From positions 310,001 through 374,000 of the forward strand of contig BAAHQB010000039.1 of assembly GCA_054601695.1 (NCBI GenBank): DNA of 64,000 nucleotides. The letters are read 5' to 3'. How positions within the stretch are numbered: the first letter of the stretch is position 1; every line of letters begins with the position of its first letter. The position numbers and the translations under genes are program-made. The notes beneath the pieces are model-generated. The model was not told the DNA's origin and ran no database searches. It saw only the letters and a program-made list of their open reading frames with translations. Shown here in pieces: positions 1-13,084 of the stretch. This DNA is from Amorphochlora amoebiformis. Taxonomy: Eukaryota > Cercozoa > Chlorarachniophyceae.

Positions 1-69
1 TCTCTCTTTCCGTCTCTCTCACTCTTCTCTCTTCTCTCTCTCTCTCCCTTTCCTCTCTCTCTCTCTCTG

Positions 70-135
<66 letters not shown>

Positions 136-460
136 TCTCTCTCTCTCTTCCTCTCTCTCTCTCTTCCTCTCTCTCTCTTCCTCTCTCTCTCTCCCTTTCC
201 TCTCTCTCTCTCTCTGCCTCTCTCTCTCTCTCTCTCTTCCTCTCTCTCCTACTCTCTCTCCTCCTCTCTCTCTCTCTCTGGTCCCCCTTCTCTCTCCCTC
301 TCTCTCTCTCTCTGGTCCCCCTTCTCTCTCCCTCTCTCTCTCTCTCTGGTCCCCCTTCTCTCTCCCTCTCTCTCTCTCTGGTCCCCCTTCTCTCCCCTCT
401 CTCTCTCTCTCTCTCCCCCTCTCTAAACCTCATTCTCTCTGCCTCCCGCTCTCTCTTTCT
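1..460. repeat. CT-rich microsatellite ending at an exon acceptor
   Basis: Almost pure (CT)n with short minisatellite-like inserts; a unit ending in TGGTCCCCCTTCTCTCTCC repeats about four times near 279-390. The tract runs straight into a 3' splice site (CTCTCCAG, ending at 466) of gene A, so it serves as an extreme polypyrimidine tract. No coding sequence seen. Confidence 0.9.
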
Positions 461-466
461 CTCCAG

Positions 467-584
467 CAAATATTAAACCTAAACCCATCGCTCAGATCCA
501 AAGGCCTCCGCGGGCGTTGAGGATCGATCCGTATGAGGGGAAGAATGATGGATGGTTTTCCTATCTGGTTTGTATATAAGTGTA

Positions 585-621
<37 letters not shown>

Positions 622-692
622 ATTTAGGTATGGATATTTTCTTGTGTGTGTGTGTGTGTTATTAGTTTTTGGAGAGGATGTTGTACATGTAT

Positions 693-723
<31 letters not shown>

Positions 724-1007
724 ATATTGTTTTACATTATATATATAAATATATATATATATATATGTATATTGCATATATGTATGTATGTGTAAATGTG
801 TAATATTCCATTACACTATCTGTGTTTGTGTACACGAATACGCATATTAATTGATATGTCCTATCATATTTTTAAATAGGCTGGTGTTCTAAACCCTAAG
901 GATAGCTCTCATCACACGTCAACAGAGGTTTTAGCGAGGGCCTTCGGAATTCGTTCCAATATTACCTTTATATCTCAATTCACGCATATCCGTTGCAGAC
1001 TGGTTGG

Positions 1008-1065
<58 letters not shown>

Positions 1066-1331
1066 GTATATATATGTATATGTATGTGTGTATAAATATG
1101 TATGTATGCATGTACTATACATGTACATGAAACGTTATATTATATTGTAGATACAAATATAAATATTAAACATATATGTATAGAAAATGCCCATAGGCAT
1201 ATATGTACATATAAATGTATACATGTAATATAGAAAGTATCGGTGTGGATATGTGACATGCATAATATATTATGTTTGTTTTCAAGCGTAAAAACCTATG
1301 CATTACTACAGAGAAATTATATACATGAGCA

Positions 1332-1366
<35 letters not shown>

Positions 1367-1879
1367 ATATATAATATATATATATATATAATATATATAT
1401 AGATATATATTTTATATATATATATATATATACATTAGTCAACGATGGGGAAAGTTCGCATCGAGATTGACACGTGCGACGACGCATTCTGGCTAGGTAC
1501 AGAGAAGAATTCTTAGAGATTTCTAGGATTCTTCTGAGAAGTTTCTCTGAGATATTTCCTGGAAATCTCAAGGATTCCTTTTTCGAGATCTTACGTTTTA
1601 TCCTCTCTTTTTTCTTCCTCAAAACCTCTCTCGTCTATCACTCGCGTACTTTGGAATATTGGTCTATTTCTGCTTTAATATATACGTGTAAATATATATA
1701 TACATATATATACATATTACCTACATATATATATATATGTCTTAAACAAATCCGTGTTTATTATATGTGTAGTGCCTCCATACATGTCATATTACATGTA
1801 CATAGATATATATGTGTGTATATATTGAACAATACATATTTATATACAATATGGTGTGTGTGTGTATGTTTACAATGTT

Positions 1880-1910
<31 letters not shown>

Positions 1911-2082
1911 TATATATATATGTGTGTGCATATATAATATATAAAACCATAGGTACACATATGATTTAGTATGTATACACATAGGATATGTATAATATAT
2001 AATAATAAACATATATAAATAGCTTATCCGAGCTGCAATAACACAGGCGAGTGCATACAACAATACATAGCATAATACATCC

Positions 2083-2123
<41 letters not shown>

Positions 2124-2303
2124 ATAGATATAATATACATATAATATATATATATACACACATATACATATATATATATATATCTGACTATAACACAGGT
2201 GAATGGTCTCATACGTTGACGAAAAGTAGAGAATTCCTTAACCCTCATATAGACAACTTTGCCAGAGGGTATATACATATATACATGCTGTATATAGATG
2301 TAC

Positions 2304-2336
<33 letters not shown>

Positions 2337-4328
2337 TGTATATGTAATGTGCATTTTCATAACATCAATTTAATTAATACATAACTACATACATGTATAT
2401 ACATATATAGACATATATAATATATATATATATATTATATATATATGTATTCATATGAAGAAAGCACACTTTATATGCTTAGTTTGAGACCTCTAAAAGT
2501 TTGAGACCTCTAAAAGTTTGAGACCTCTAAAAGTTGAGACTTCTAAGAGCTTGAGACCTCTAAAAGTTTGAGAACTCTAAGAGTTTGAGGCCTTTAATGG
2601 TATGATGTTTTAGGTTTGTGAATTTGGAGCCTTGGATAGTGGTATGGATATATAATATATGTACATATATGAATAGATATGTGTATATAAATGTATGTAC
2701 ATATTTGCACATTGAGTATATTATATATGTGTGTGCGTGTATGTGTATGTGTGTGTATATAGAGGTGTATACACTACATATATGTACATTATTTAATATA
2801 TATTGTATATATATATATATATATATCTACACACGTATATATACATACACATAACACACATACGCATATACAGATAAATATATATATATATATACACATA
2901 CTTACGTGCACATATGTAATTGCTAATATATAGCCATGAAATAATATTTAATATAGGTTCGAAATGTATATATATTTATATCTACACACGTATATATACA
3001 TACACATAACAACACATACGCTATATAGAGACAAACATACATATATACACACATACTTCGTGCACATATGTAATTGCTAATATATAGCCATGAAATAACA
3101 TTTAATATAGGTCTGAAATGTATATATATTTATATCTACACACGTATATATATATATATATATGTATACACATACTTACGTGCACATATGTAATTGCTAA
3201 TATATAGCCATGAAATAATATTTAATATAGGTTCGAAATGTATATATATTTATATCTACACACGTATATATATATATATACACATACTTACTGCACATAT
3301 GTAATTGCTTTCATATAGCCATGAAATAATATTTAATATAGGTTCGAAATGTATATATATTTATATCTACACACGTACATATATATATATATATATATAC
3401 ATACTTACGTGCACATATGTAATTGCTAATATATAGCCATGAAATAATATTTAATATAGGTTCGAAATGTATATATATTTATATCTACACACGTATATAT
3501 ACATACACATAACAACACATATGCTATATACAGACAAATATATATATATACACATACTTACGTGCACATATGTAATTGCTTTCATATAGCCATGAAATAA
3601 TATTTAATATAGGTCCGAAATGTATATATATATATACATACTTACGTGCACATATGTAATTGCTAATATTTACCCATGAAATAATATTTAACATAGGTTC
3701 GAAATATATATATATATTTATATCTACACACGTATATATATATATACACATACTTACGTGCACATATGTAATTGCTAATATATAGCCATGAAATAATATT
3801 TAATATAGGTTCGAAATGTATCAGATGTAATTGCTTTCATATAGCCATGAAATAATATTTAATATAGGTCCGAAATGTATCAGATGTAATTGCTAATATA
3901 TAGCCATGAAATAATATTTAATATAGGTTCGAAATGTATCAGATGTAATTGCTTTCATATAGCCATGAAATGTTATTTAATATAGGTTCGAAATGTATCA
4001 GATGTAATTGCTAATATATAGCCATGAAATAATATTTAATATAGGTCCGAAATGTATCAGATGTAATTGCTAATATATAGCCATGAAATAATATTTAATA
4101 TAGGTCCGAAATGTATCAGATGTAATTGCTAATATATAGCCATGAAATAATATTTAATATAGGTTCGAAATGTATCAGAAGACAAGCCCTCCGTCCTCTC
4201 CACATGGGGATCTGGTCCAAAGGTACAATATTATATATATATTTATATATATGAGATACATACATATACATGTATATGCAGACATGTATGTGTGTATGTA
4301 TAATATATTGTCCAGTGGGTCTGGCCTA

Positions 4329-4378
<50 letters not shown>

Positions 4379-4775
4379 GTACATATATATGTATACATAT
4401 ATACACATATATATATACATATTTATATATGTATGTTACATGTTTGTATATAATATGTTGCTCAGGGATATGACGCTAAGGCAATAGCTTGTGTAAGATA
4501 TATGTATATATATATATATGTATGTATATATATATACATATATGTATATATGCACATACATGTATCTATATATTGATATACATACCAATATATTTATACA
4601 TACATGTATTATGCATACATGTATATGTATATATCTCATACAAAAGAATACACTTTATATCTATTGTAATATTATACCTTCAAAGATATGATATATGTAT
4701 ACATCAGCTTCATGTCCCCCTCCCCGATTTGCTCAGCCGGTAGATCAACAATACATCTATAGTAAATATATATTG

Positions 4776-4815
<40 letters not shown>

Positions 4816-5725
4816 CAACATATATGTGTGTATGTACGTATACATCTATATGTATATGTATACATATATATATATGAAAACGTTCACAAGCACATGTAAA
4901 TAACACCTTACCCCGACTCAAAGAACAATACATACATCCATAGATATATATATATATATATATTGTATATAATATATACATATATATATTTATTTATTTA
5001 TTTATTTTTACATATATATATATATATATATAATATATACATATGTCTATATATACATATGAATTATGTATACGTACATATTTTTTTTACACACACATAA
5101 ACAAGTTATATTATGAAATATCCCTACATAAAGCAATACATGTAGGCTAGAGCTTGAAGATGATAGCGATAATGATCGAGTTATATATTTTTACAAATAT
5201 ATAATATATACATATATCTATAAACATATGGATTATGTATACATACAATACATATTTTACACATACATAAACAAGTTAAATTATGAAAATATTCCTTATA
5301 TAAAGCAATACATGTAGGCTAGAACTTGAAGATGATAGCGATAATGATCGAGTTATAAACCGCACACGTGACTTTTAACTTTACCTTAAACACGCAGCCT
5401 TTTTCCCCGCCCATACCGCTCATTCCAGATTGATATATCTTATGACATATACCAACAGATATCATCTTGCAGATATAACTAAAATCACCCTTCGTACTAT
5501 TTTTTTTTTTTTCGCCCAAGTTCCGTGTATACGTATCTCGAAATGTAGATGTATAAATGTGCTACATAAATAACATCACATGCATTGTTATGGATGTATG
5601 TATATGTGTATATGTATATGTAATATGTGTATGTGTGTGTATGTATCTATATATATATATATATATGCATATATATATATATATATTCATTTATATATGC
5701 ATGTAATGATCTCTTTCTCTCTCTC

Positions 5726-5758
<33 letters not shown>

Positions 5759-6716
5759 GCGTAGAGTACATATACATATACCTATATATATATATATATA
5801 TATATATACATACATACACGTACATAATCTACACAATATTTACACATCCACACGTAACGTGTACATGTTATATATTAACATCCGCTCACGCCAGAACCAA
5901 GATTACTATCTTCAATGTCAAGCTCAGAGGTTCGTAAGTCTAAACCAACATAAGACTGCTAAGCCTTCCCTGACCCAAACCTCAACCCATCTAAGCCTTT
6001 ATATATATATATGTATATATATATATACATATATGTGTGTGTATGTATATGTGTGTGCTAACAGATTTACATATACACTCATATATGTACTACAACAGTC
6101 CATCCAAATCAATGGGATTTCAAGATTGCTACATGTATGTATGTATTAATATATATATACACATATTAATTTATATACACATAGTTACATACACATATAT
6201 ACATATATATAAATGCGTGTATAAATATATGTAATGTAAATATACATGCTATTACATCCACACCCTTTCACACCCGCACACATACGCATACACCCACAAA
6301 CACACACACAAAGATGTACACACGCAAAAAATACACGAAATCCTCTCCAGATCGAAGAGAGAACGAAAAAGTGGCCAACTCCCCCAAGCAATACAGAAGA
6401 CCTTCCAGACGCCTACCCAGCCTTAAAACCAAAGCCTCCAGTCCAAAACCAACCTCAATCTGACCTGAACCAGAACATACCATCGCTTACATGTTAGGAG
6501 AATATCTGAGTGTTATCTATGTGTTTTTGTGCATCTTCATCTGTGTAGGTGTGTTTTTTGGGGGGGGGGGTTATGTACGTGTGTGTATGTGTATGGATGT
6601 ATGTGTATATGTATAGAGTGTATAGATGTATATGTATATCAACATATATAGATTGAATATATAGATATACATGTGTTTATACACATATGCATCTTATTTG
6701 TCCTCTCCTGTTTGCA

Positions 6717-6772
<56 letters not shown>

Positions 6773-7707
6773 TATATATATATATATATTATATATATAC
6801 ATATATATATTTTATATATTATATATATATATTATATAAACTAACGTATACATATATCCTAATACATATATATATATATATATATATTATATAAATGTAT
6901 AAATATATTCTATATAGCCGTTTTCTCTCTCTATCTCCTAATCATAAGTCTATCCTCAGCTGCCAGTCCAAGGCCGAACGTGACAAGTGGGTGGGTCACG
7001 GAGCCTGGATTTTCAGAGCTCGGGATCCGATCGGGGGACCAATACATGGTATATACATATACACATATGTGTATATATATATATATCATATATGCATCCA
7101 ATACATATATATATATATATATATTATATTGAGATGCTTCGAGAAAGTTCTCAGCTCTTATTTAAAGTGCTATAGATACAAACATACACATATACATATC
7201 ATATACCTGATGTATATACCTAGGTGCGGATGGTTGGTAGTGAAACTCGTGTGGAAGAGGTATGGTATATATATATCCACATATGTGTATATGTGTATGT
7301 GTGTTTATATATGTACATTATATATATGTGTATATGTGTGTATATATTTACGTATATATGTATATATATATATATATACATGTATATATATCTAAATGTA
7401 TAATTATATAGTAGATTTAAATCATTACTTATTTTAACTATATGTGTCGACATTTGCAAGCATACATATATATATATATAGATATATACATATATATATA
7501 TATATATATACATGTATGTATTTATACATGTATATATATAAATATATATTCATGATATATGTATATATTATATATATAACGTAGATATATAACATTTTCT
7601 ATACAGATATACATATATATATATATACATATATATATATTTCTATACATATATATGTATATTTCATTCTGACACATAATATGCAATATTTATATAGGTA
7701 TTATATA

Positions 7708-7744
<37 letters not shown>

Positions 7745-7932
7745 TAATGCAACAAATACCTATGTAGGTGCATATATATAGGTGCATTTAGAGAGCCACA
7801 ATAAGAAGTGGAGGGTGTATATTTCTAAAATTTATATATATATATATATAGGTGCATTTAGAGAGACATGATAAGAATGAGTGGGTGGAAACCGAGGGGT
7901 TTATTGATGTTGAGAAGGAAATGTATAGGTAT

Positions 7933-7963
<31 letters not shown>

Positions 7964-8155
7964 AATAAACATAATACAGGTATATGTATATATATATATA
8001 TAATATTTGTAAATTACCTGTATATACATACATATTCATTTGTATATAACTATGTAGATATAGTATATATATATATGTATATGAATTATATATAATATAC
8101 TTATATACTATATTTTCCCCATAACTTCTTCAGCGAACTTCTTGTAAGATGTATA

Positions 8156-8218
<63 letters not shown>

Positions 8219-8342
8219 TCACATATACAGATATATATATATATATGATATGAATATGTACATACATATATTGTACAATTTACGTATTATGAGTTGTCAT
8301 TAGACATACCTAATCATCTTCTTTAATACAAACTTCCGATAC

Positions 8343-8373
<31 letters not shown>

Positions 8374-8437
8374 TGTATGCATGCAATATATATATTTATA
8401 TTTGGTATACATCACAGATATATAATATACATATATG

Positions 8438-8469
<32 letters not shown>

Positions 8470-8525
8470 ATAATGCGTATTCTCAGTGGTCATCGGATAC
8501 ACTTAAATTTCTCGAATCGAGCTTC

Positions 8526-8575
<50 letters not shown>

Positions 8576-8638
8576 GAATATAATACATTATGTCTTCATT
8601 TATGTGTATACACATATATATACATACGTACATATATG

Positions 8639-8685
<47 letters not shown>

Positions 8686-8714
8686 GATATGCATGTATAA
8701 TTACGTAAACACAT

Positions 8715-8757
<43 letters not shown>

Positions 8758-8911
8758 CATGTATATATTAATACATAATGTATTGTCAGAGGTCGTCGGA
8801 TATACTTAGTCAGCTTTTTCGAATCAAGCTTTCGAAATTTTTCGCCGGCCGAAGAAGACATAGGGGAGTTTGTTACCTTCCCAGGTATATTAACATGTGT
8901 ATATGTATACG

Positions 8912-8989
<78 letters not shown>

Positions 8990-10150
8990 ATATATATACA
9001 TATGTGTGTATTATATATATATATATATAGTATATTATATATATATATATATAAATTACATGTATGTATATGTTTGTAGATTAAATGCATAACTGTTTGT
9101 GTGTTTATATGCATGTATATAGATACATATAAATATATTAGTTAGTGGATATATGTATATATATAAACAGATATTCATGTATATATAATATATATACATA
9201 CATAAATATACGTGTGTATAATAAAAATATATATATCTACATCCATACGAGCACAGCCATGTAAATATATACACATAGCTGTTGTACAAACTTCCATGGA
9301 TTTCTAACACCAATATATACATACTTACACGGCCACTACACATGATACCATGGGTCGCTAACACAGTCACACACCCAGAATGCATGCGCATCTGGTCATG
9401 TACAACCTCACGGTCGGCATAACCCCAGGGCCATAAAACACATTAGACACTCACACAGCCAGTATACATGTCCGTAAACAGCAGTGTCGCCCTAATACGC
9501 TTGTCAGTATCAATGTACTACTGCACAAGCTCTCACGGGGATTAGACTCCAATGTATGTGCTGAGAGCATGTAAACTGACCGTGAAGATATATATGTTCA
9601 TGACCGTGAGAGCATGTACTTACTCTCCATGTAATCATATGGATAGCATGCATGCATTCTGGCCGTGTACATATGTATATGGCTGCTCACGACCCGTGAG
9701 AGAGTGTATATCGATCGTGTAATTGTGATCATGTGATATGTTTGAGACCCGCAGGACCCCGTGAAAACATACTGACCGTGAGTATAGGTATATATTACCG
9801 CAAGAGCATGCGGCTATGTAAGTATGTTTTTGACCGTGATAGCATACATACTGGTCTGTGTCAATTTGTATATATGTGTTAACAACCCTAAGTAGGGTGT
9901 ATACTGGTGATATGTTCATGTGTACCTTCTCCTTGTAAATTTTGTTGGTTTTGGTGTGATGAAGTCTTATCCTTTTAGCTTCCGTTGGATTTCCGCTTAC
10001 TAGTCTTCATTCGTTTGTCATTGCGGAGCAGGTAGGCGCTTTTATTTTGTGTCGATTTTTCTTTCTCTCTTTCTCTTTGTCAGCATCTCTCTTTCTCTTT
10101 CTCTCTCTTTCTCTCCTCTCTTTCTCTCTCTCTCTTTCTCTCTCTCTATT

Positions 10151-10183
<33 letters not shown>

Positions 10184-10301
10184 TGTTCTCTTTTATCATA
10201 CATATTATATGTAAATATGTATATATATATAGGTGGAGTATACGAAATGTGTATAACATACTTAAATGCATGTAAATGTACATATATACATATATATATA
10301 C

Positions 10302-10335
<34 letters not shown>

Positions 10336-10823
10336 CTGTAAATATGTGAATTCTGATACATGTAAACACATATGTGCTTGTATACATATAAATATTTGAC
10401 ACACACACATATATATATATATAGATATATAACATAGTGTACACACATAGGATGGGATCTGCACTGTGCTAGAATCTGGATTAGAACGATTGATAGCAGC
10501 AATGCGGGGCACTGTGGGAGATGATGAAACTTCATCTACAGAGAGAGGTAACGACTAAAAATCGCTGAAGGCAATAGATGCACATGTAAAGTATTTGAGT
10601 ACTTATTTATGTGTTACACATACATATTTGAATATATATACATATACATATATATATATATATGTACAAATATATACATATTATGTGAAAACATATATAT
10701 ATATATGTATGTATGTAATGTATATCCATATACTTAGGAAAACACATTTGTAGATGTAATATGTACATATTTATATAAATATGTAATAATAGTTGCAAAG
10801 TAACTGTATTGAATATACATAAC

Positions 10824-10854
<31 letters not shown>

Positions 10855-11154
10855 TATTATTATTATTATTATTATTCTTATTATTTTAGAATGTCTAAAA
10901 TATATATATATATATATATATATACATACGTAGACATCTGAATTATCATGAAAATTTGTATAAATACAGCATATCTCTCTCGCTATGGCCCCGGAAATAC
11001 TTTCCCCCGAACCGAGATGTCGAAGATAGTTCAAAGCCATCCGGCGTACCTGCGGTTGCTTCATGTGAGGAATGAGGAAGCAAGTAGTGTGCGCGCAAAT
11101 CAGCGGGACCCTTCAGAGGCAGGCCTCGTTGTTGTGTGGGAGTATTATGTGTGA
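467..11154 (+). CDS. Gene A: unrecognised intron-rich protein, 5' end outside the window
   Basis: I do not recognise this family. Sixteen exons join with conserved phase: 467-567, 880-1002, 1439-1496, 2199-2268, 2614-2641, 4179-4222, 4708-4739, 5895-5929, 6351-6492, 6960-7048, 7224-7259, 7852-7928, 8790-8884, 9979-10031, 10451-10547, 10970-11154 (stop TGA). About 421 residues are visible. The N-terminal part ([16 protein letters not shown], then [20 protein letters not shown]) looks folded. The middle (exons 6-9) is a Ser/Pro/Gln-rich linker. The C-terminal part ([55 protein letters not shown]) looks folded again. Weak points are the donor at 1003 (GTTGGA) and optional exons at 7134-7166 and 7782-7814, which keep phase but may be duplicates. 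It converges on GH81 and ends 671 bp from that gene's stop. Confidence 0.75.
2027..2056 (+). repeat. Decayed copy of the intron end and head of gene A exon 4
   Basis: The string around GCAATAACACAGGCGAGTG resembles the true acceptor and exon start at 2185-2205 (CTATAACACAGGTGAATG). It lies about 150 bp upstream in the same intron, separated by TA tracts. It has no usable downstream donor and no conserved frame. Confidence 0.5.
2484..2600 (+). repeat. 17-18 bp tandem repeat (AGTTTGAGACCTCTAAA)
   Basis: About seven imperfect tandem units of AGTTTGAGACCTCTAAA lie immediately upstream of the gene A acceptor at 2613. Unit length and sequence drift towards the exon. Non-coding intronic minisatellite. 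Confidence 0.9.
2910..4178 (+). repeat. Compound tandem array whose last unit contains the exon 6 acceptor
   Basis: About 14 copies of a core (TAATTGCTAATATATAGCC, then CATGAAATAATATTTAATAT, then AGGTTCGAAATG). In the first part the cores are separated by TA-rich spacers with ATCTACACACGTATAT. From about 3780 the unit collapses to 59 bp ending TGTATCAGA. Two variants (GCTAATATA and GCTTTCATA) are mixed. The final unit ends in the real 3' splice site of gene A exon 6 (TGTATCAG, ending at 4178), so the preceding short units each carry the same TGTATCAG and are potential decoy acceptors. Confidence 0.92.
4308..4329 (+). repeat. Decayed copy of the tail of gene A exon 6
   Basis: TGGGTCTGGCCTAAG resembles the 3' end of exon 6 (TGGGGATCTGGTCCAAAG at 4205-4222). 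It lies about 90 bp downstream in the next intron with TA sequence between. The GT donor has been lost. Confidence 0.5.
5030..5357 (+). repeat. Direct duplication of about 155 bp inside a gene A intron
   Basis: Segments about 5030-5186 and 5201-5357 are near-identical. Both contain AAGCAATACATGTAGGCTAG followed by CTTGAAGATGATAGCGATAA. The unit is unique sequence rather than microsatellite. The minus-strand frame from 5519 to 5319 crosses it, but I could not connect that frame to other exons. Confidence 0.85.
6716..6900. repeat. Long (TA)n tract within a gene A intron
   Basis: Nearly uninterrupted TA dinucleotides between exons 9 and 10. It is typical of the intron filler throughout this window; no coding or RNA feature seen. 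Confidence 0.9.
7782..7814 (+). repeat. Upstream copy of the head of gene A exon 12
   Basis: GTGCATTTAGAGAGCCACAA with its upstream TATATAG acceptor duplicates the start of exon 12 (7852 onward, GTGCATTTAGAGAGACATGA), 70 bp apart. The copy is phase 0 and is followed by a GTGTAT donor, so it could be spliced in as 11 extra residues ([11 protein letters not shown] versus [11 protein letters not shown]). Shadow copy or included exon cannot be settled from sequence alone. Confidence 0.7.
8159..8216. repeat. Pure (TA)n microsatellite
   Basis: About 58 bp of uninterrupted AT dinucleotide within a gene A intron. Confidence 0.95.
8485..8530 (+). repeat. Upstream shadow copy of gene A exon 13 head
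   Basis: TCAGTGGTCATCGGATACAC with TTCTCGAATCGAGCTTCCGA duplicates the acceptor and head of the true exon (8786 onward, TCAGAGGTCGTCGGATATAC). It runs into pure TA without a GT donor. A third, more decayed remnant ending ACTTCCGATA lies near 8316-8342. Confidence 0.75.
9230..9930. repeat. Inverted array of degenerate CCGTGAGAGCATGT-like motifs
   Basis: This 700 bp part of the intron between gene A exons 13 and 14 is not TA microsatellite. From about 9560 rightward it repeats variants of GACCGTGAGAGCATGTAC. From about 9240 to 9560 the same motif appears reverse-complemented (CTCACGGTC, AGCTCTCACGGGG, CATGTACAACCTCACGGTC). The two halves form an imperfect palindrome with its axis near 9560. 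No exon seen inside. Confidence 0.7.
10045..10190. repeat. CT-rich tract in a gene A intron
   Basis: (CTCT/TTTCT)n directly after the donor of exon 14 at 10031. Non-coding. Confidence 0.9.
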
Positions 11155-11825
11155 AATATTATGATAATCATCTGGAATGATGAATTTACGTAAGCCCGTA
11201 TCTCTGCTTTACCTTGTTTAAGTCTACCAGACCGAGATTTGCATAGATACGTCTAAATTCTGCATATAGGAATTTGAAATTGTTCTCCTAGTTACTACAC
11301 ATATATATTATGATATACTTCCACTCTAAATGTTTAATTGGCTGGATGAACGATGATATACATATACATATATATAATATACATACGTGTGTGTATATAT
11401 CCTGATATATGTAATGTACAATATCTAAAGTAGTTCTAATATAGTCGAATTTTTCATCGGATAGTGTAAGTCATCTATTACTGCGATCGTAGCGATAACT
11501 AAATAGAACTTAGGCTTTGATATGTATATTAATTTATTTTAAACATTCCAACAAATTTTGAAACTTTTTTAGTGATTTTTTTTTCATTCAATATTGAACT
11601 GACATCAACATGCGCATAACGAACTGCGTAAAGCTCATCACAAGCGAATACAGATTTACCCTACCCGAGAACTAATGATCATAAACACATTATTCTCAAC
11701 CCCAATCTAACCATATGTACCTTGTCGATTCGATCGCGACCCGTGCGACCATCAAACGAATATTTTCAAATCATGAAAGAACTATAAGGATGAAAGTAAT
11801 TAAAGACATAGACTCATCCTTCCCA
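11155..11825. other. Convergent intergenic region, gene A / GH81
   Basis: These 671 bp separate the gene A stop from the GH81 stop on the opposite strand. The sequence is AT-rich but mostly non-repetitive. I see no frame, RNA or clear polyadenylation signal that I would assign. Confidence 0.7.
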
Positions 11826-12604
11826 TTATAGGGCCGGAGGTGGCGTCGGAACGACAGCTGCAGGAGCTGCAGGAGCTGCAGGAGCTGCAGGAGCTGCAGG
11901 AGCTACGGGAGCAGCAGGAGCCGCAGGGTTAGCGGGAGGTTGACCGGGTAAGGGTGGAGGTACGGTAGAGCCTGGATTCACGAGTGCGATAGGGTTGGGA
12001 GTGGGTTTGAGGGTGGGGGGGGGAGTGAAGGAGCGTTGGCCTGAGATATGATTTATGTGTTGTGTTGTACGTATATGTGTATATACGTATGGAGAGCATT
12101 GGCATATTTTGTCTTAATGTGTGCGTGTGTGTGTATATATTAAACATACATAAATTTTTATATATGAAAGTATAACGTCAATATATTCATGTGTACATGT
12201 TAAAAAAGTGTTTATATATTTTTTTAATTTTTACATGTATTTTTACATTTACACCATGTATATACACTTATATTTACATAGAAATCTTTTAATATATATA
12301 TTTATATATGTATTGTATATATATTTACACACTCACATATACACACATATATAGATATCATTACAAAGATTTTTAGTTTATATATGTACACACACACATA
12401 TATATATATATATGTATATTATATATAATATATAAACACACGTAGTTAAAAAATAATACATATATACATAACATACATATGTTTTATTACCGCTACAGCA
12501 GGGGATAGGATTTACGGTGCAGCAGCCACCGGGATTCGAGCAACAACTAAATTATTATATATATATATATATATATATACATACATGCACATTGGTGTAT
12601 ATAT

Positions 12605-12637
<33 letters not shown>

Positions 12638-13051
12638 TTACAAACATATATGAAAAACATCATATGAATGTATATTAATCTTATATACCTCCACGCGGTT
12701 CCATGGAAGTCGATAGCACACACTGGTGCGCCCTATATATATATATGTGTGTATATATATATATATCTTTATATATATAGGATGTTATATATATATGATA
12801 TAAATATATTTGTGGATGTTAATGTAAATATGTGGTAATATATACATACATTTCGAGCACTTGAAAATAAATATATGTATGTATTTAGCATATATATATA
12901 TATATGTATTATTTTATATATATATATATATACATATATGAATTCTTATACATATAATATCACGTGTGCATACATATATAAAATAAAAGCGTATAACATA
13001 TATATATATATATAATACATTTATAAATGTTTTACAACAATACATACATAC

Positions 13052-13084
<33 letters not shown>

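Noticed and set aside
2950-4160. GGTTCGAAATG repeats as tRNA B-boxes, or a CRISPR-like array
   Set aside because: No tRNA fold or A-box. Units are contiguous tandem repeats without unique spacers, and the genome is eukaryotic.
4456-4482. 27-nt candidate exon (GYDAKAIAC) with AG/GT borders in gene A
   Set aside because: Including it breaks reading phase or adds a stop; the chain is fully consistent without it.
5319-5519. 66 aa minus-strand frame overlapping the 155-bp duplication
   Set aside because: Some peptide-like character but no joining exons, and it lies inside a gene A intron on the other strand.
2642-5800. Long TA tracts as replication origin, matrix attachment or contamination
   Set aside because: TA tracts occur in nearly every intron here, so no specific function or foreign origin can be assigned.
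8126-8135. 10-nt candidate microexon after TTCTTCAG with a GTAAGA donor
   Set aside because: Strong splice signals but it puts exon 13 out of frame; excluded from gene A.
10042-10535. Arg/Glu and Ser/Leu frames near 10.0-10.5 kb
   Set aside because: Simple-repeat translation; the true exon is 10451-10547 on the + strand.
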